Shown here: one piece after another, positions 63,872 through 64,000 of the stretch | Position numbering within the stretch: position 1 is the stretch's first letter | Layout: every line of letters starts with the position of its first letter | From: Leptodontidium sp. MPI-SDFR-AT-0119 | Lineage: Eukaryota; Ascomycota; Leotiomycetes; Helotiales; Leptodontidiaceae | Reading direction: 5' to 3' | Length of the DNA: 64,000 nucleotides | NCBI GenBank assembly: GCA_020726505.1 | Contig: JAHLEZ010000001.1 | Coordinates: 4,774,001-4,838,000, forward strand | Made by a program: the position numbers and the translations under genes | The notes under the pieces: model-generated | Database searches by the model: none | Told to the model about the DNA's origin: nothing | Seen by the model: the letters and a program-made list of their open reading frames with translations, nothing else

Positions 63872-64000
63872 ATGCCACCCAAACGGATGACAGCGAACCC
63901 TGTTCAGGCGCCTCGACACAGACCAGGCAAAGTAGTAGAAGAAGCCGACTCCTCAGACTCAGACGCCAGCGACGAAGAGACTTCCACCCCCTCCGCGCCA
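63872..64000 (+). CDS. Partial gene, possibly MFAP1-like spliceosome protein
   Basis: ATG at 63872 opens a frame that runs off the window (43 codons): MPPKRMTANPVQAPRHRPGK followed by a Ser/Asp/Glu-rich acidic stretch. From memory, fungal proteins of the microfibrillar-associated protein 1 (MFAP1) family, a tri-snRNP/B-complex splicing factor, start in this way. The diagnostic C-terminal domain is outside the window, so this is a tentative label. Confidence 0.4.
   Translation, partial: MPPKRMTANPVQAPRHRPGKVVEEADSSDSDASDEETSTPSAP

Overview
The window is nuclear DNA of a filamentous ascomycete (Pezizomycotina). A discomycete-type fungus (Leotiomycetes) is my guess from protein flavour, not something I could test. 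The evidence is short GT-AG introns (mostly 45-80 bp) with CTGAC-like branch points, densely packed genes on both strands, and typical Pezizomycotina families: HET, 2EXR, HeLo-like N-terminal domain, CBM18 repeats and an Spt21/Ams2-type GATA factor. There are no operons. Exon models were built by hand and accepted only when phases closed and family motifs were restored across the splice.

Layout. 0.1-11.4 kb is a core block: Spt21/Ams2 GATA factor, 3-hydroxyisobutyryl-CoA hydrolase, SmD2, dihydroxyacetone kinase, exosome Csl4. 11.4-26.9 kb is an accessory island: a 2EXR protein, a frameshifted AFG1-type ATPase, an orphan ORF abutting a decayed five-repeat chitin-binding gene, a candidate small secreted Cys-rich gene, a HET-domain gene, relic DNA, and a piggyBac element with a mutated catalytic Asp and an in-frame stop. 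26.9-49.9 kb is core again: Shg1 (COMPASS), a small mitochondrial-type membrane protein, eIF2B-delta, a metallo-beta-lactamase-fold protein, mitochondrial IF3, IMP1, VAC8, SNF4 (AMPK gamma), a 1926-residue RhoGAP protein and a two-TM protein; a roughly 110-bp MITE-like inverted repeat lies at 39.7 kb. 49.9-60.0 kb is a second accessory island: orphan proteins, two neighbouring single-TM orphans, a two-repeat Kre9-type surface protein apparently built by exon duplication, a tyrosine-phosphatase pseudogene with two stops, and a stand-alone HeLo-like protein. 60.3-64 kb is core: ER-anchored UBP1-type deubiquitinase, ALB1, and the start of an MFAP1-like gene.

How the genes fit together. Several core genes are head-to-head with short shared promoters: HIBCH/SMD2, DAK/CSL4, SHG1/small mitochondrial protein, mIF3/IMP1, UBP1/ALB1. 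The mIF3/IMP1 pair is functionally coherent, since both products act in mitochondria. The accessory islands combine self/non-self and cell-death-type genes (HET, HeLo-like), surface proteins and inactivated genes. Nonsense and missense lesions in the piggyBac element and the phosphatase can all be explained by C-to-T changes at CpA, the signature of repeat-induced point mutation (RIP). I found no rRNA, tRNA or CRISPR array.
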